This document shows, piece after piece, positions 63,678 through 64,000 of a DNA stretch of 64,000 nucleotides (position 1 is the stretch's first letter; each line of letters opens with the position of its first letter). Source of the stretch: Micromonospora rubida (GTDB taxonomy: Bacteria > Actinomycetota > Actinomycetes > Mycobacteriales > Micromonosporaceae); contig NZ_JAAALO010000014.1 of the NCBI RefSeq assembly GCF_009908295.1, positions 1-64,000 on the forward strand, written 5' to 3'. The notes beneath the pieces are model-generated. The model made no database searches, was not told the origin of the DNA, and saw only the letters and a program-made list of their open reading frames with translations. The position numbers and the translations under genes are program-made.

Positions 63678-63786
63678 GTAGGGGCCGAAGGACAGGTCCC
63701 CGACCGGGTGGGGGGCAATCGTCAGGCCGCCGCCCGACTGCCCTTCGACTGGATCGAGGGCTGGTTCGAACCGGGTCAACACCAGG

Positions 63787-64000
63787 CTAGGGGTTGCCCG
63801 TCGCGTGGGGCAGTTGGGCGAAGGCCTGGTCTGCGTCGGCGACCGCCTCGGGGTGCACATCGTGTGCGGTCCGCCCGTCGGCGATCTTCTGCCAGTTGGT
63901 CCGGGCCAGTACGCGTTGAACCGCGATCACCTGGGCGGCTTGCAGTCGGCCCCCGATACCCGGGTCGAGGACGGCGGCCAAGGCGTCCTCATCGTCGAGC
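63787..64000 (-). CDS. Partial hypothetical protein cut by the window end
   Basis: An open frame running from the window edge to a stop at 63787; at least 70 residues of the C-terminus are present. The visible part (AAVLDPGIGGRLQAAQVIAVQRVLARTNWQKIADGRTAHDV and on to HATGNP) is not recognised. It has no membrane segment. The frame stays open through the edge, so the start lies outside. Coding status rests on composition and frame only. Confidence 0.4.
   Translation of the reverse strand, partial: LDDEDALAAVLDPGIGGRLQAAQVIAVQRVLARTNWQKIADGRTAHDVHPEAVADADQAFAQLPHATGNP

Noticed and set aside
63740..63790. GGTTCGAACC as a tRNA T-loop
   Set aside because: No acceptor stem, anticodon arm or D-arm could be folded around it.

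Overview
This window is high-GC actinomycete chromosome, best fitting the Micromonosporaceae (Micromonospora-like). Supporting signs are GC-rich third codon positions, many GTG starts, Tat and Sec signal peptides, DmdR/IdeR-type iron boxes and a HelY helicase beside a 5'-3' exonuclease. It opens with the 5S rRNA gene that closes an rRNA operon. No tRNA, CRISPR array or intact insertion sequence was seen.

0-7.2 kb: a secreted esterase, a secreted M23 peptidase with FG-GAP/VCBS repeats, a Tat-exported DUF4185 protein, a membrane WD40 protein, a YciO/Sua5 protein and a small membrane protein. 7.2-22.5 kb: a nonribosomal peptide locus. On the minus strand lie, in transcription order, a C-A-T-thioesterase-MFS fusion, a free acyl/aryl-AMP ligase, a C-A-T synthetase and a free carrier protein, with overlapping or close junctions. 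Divergently placed is a protein made of two condensation-like halves, followed by a tandem duplication of a small secreted protein.

22.5-28.6 kb: a membrane HTH-lectin protein, then a compact minus-strand set that looks like a ribosomal, disulfide-rich peptide system. It has a 66-residue precursor with eight cysteines, a strong hairpin behind it, MauE, a MauD/TlpA thioredoxin, an ABC exporter without a peptidase domain and an S26 peptidase. An AraC regulator lies upstream. This is the best candidate for an undescribed system.

29-39.2 kb: an ECF sigma factor, a small protein and a Tat-exported subtilase, divergent from a TPR-CHAT caspase-like protein; then a trypsin-like protease, a beta-propeller protein, a PucR regulator and an amidase whose signal peptide sits in a separate overlapping frame. 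39.3-47.6 kb: three iron-box sites serve an acylase/MFS divergon, an IucB/DesC-like acyltransferase and a siderophore-interacting protein, which suggests a siderophore maturation, export and reduction set without the core synthetase. A secreted alpha-amylase sits among them.

48-64 kb: a DksA-like protein, a two-component system with a PepSY protein, an ECF sigma/anti-sigma pair, and a four-gene tryptophan-kynurenine operon (two tryptophan-dioxygenase superfamily proteins, a kynureninase-like PLP enzyme and an O-methyltransferase). Housekeeping genes follow: a lipid kinase, a HAD hydrolase, HelY, a 5'-3' exonuclease and a gene cut by the window end.
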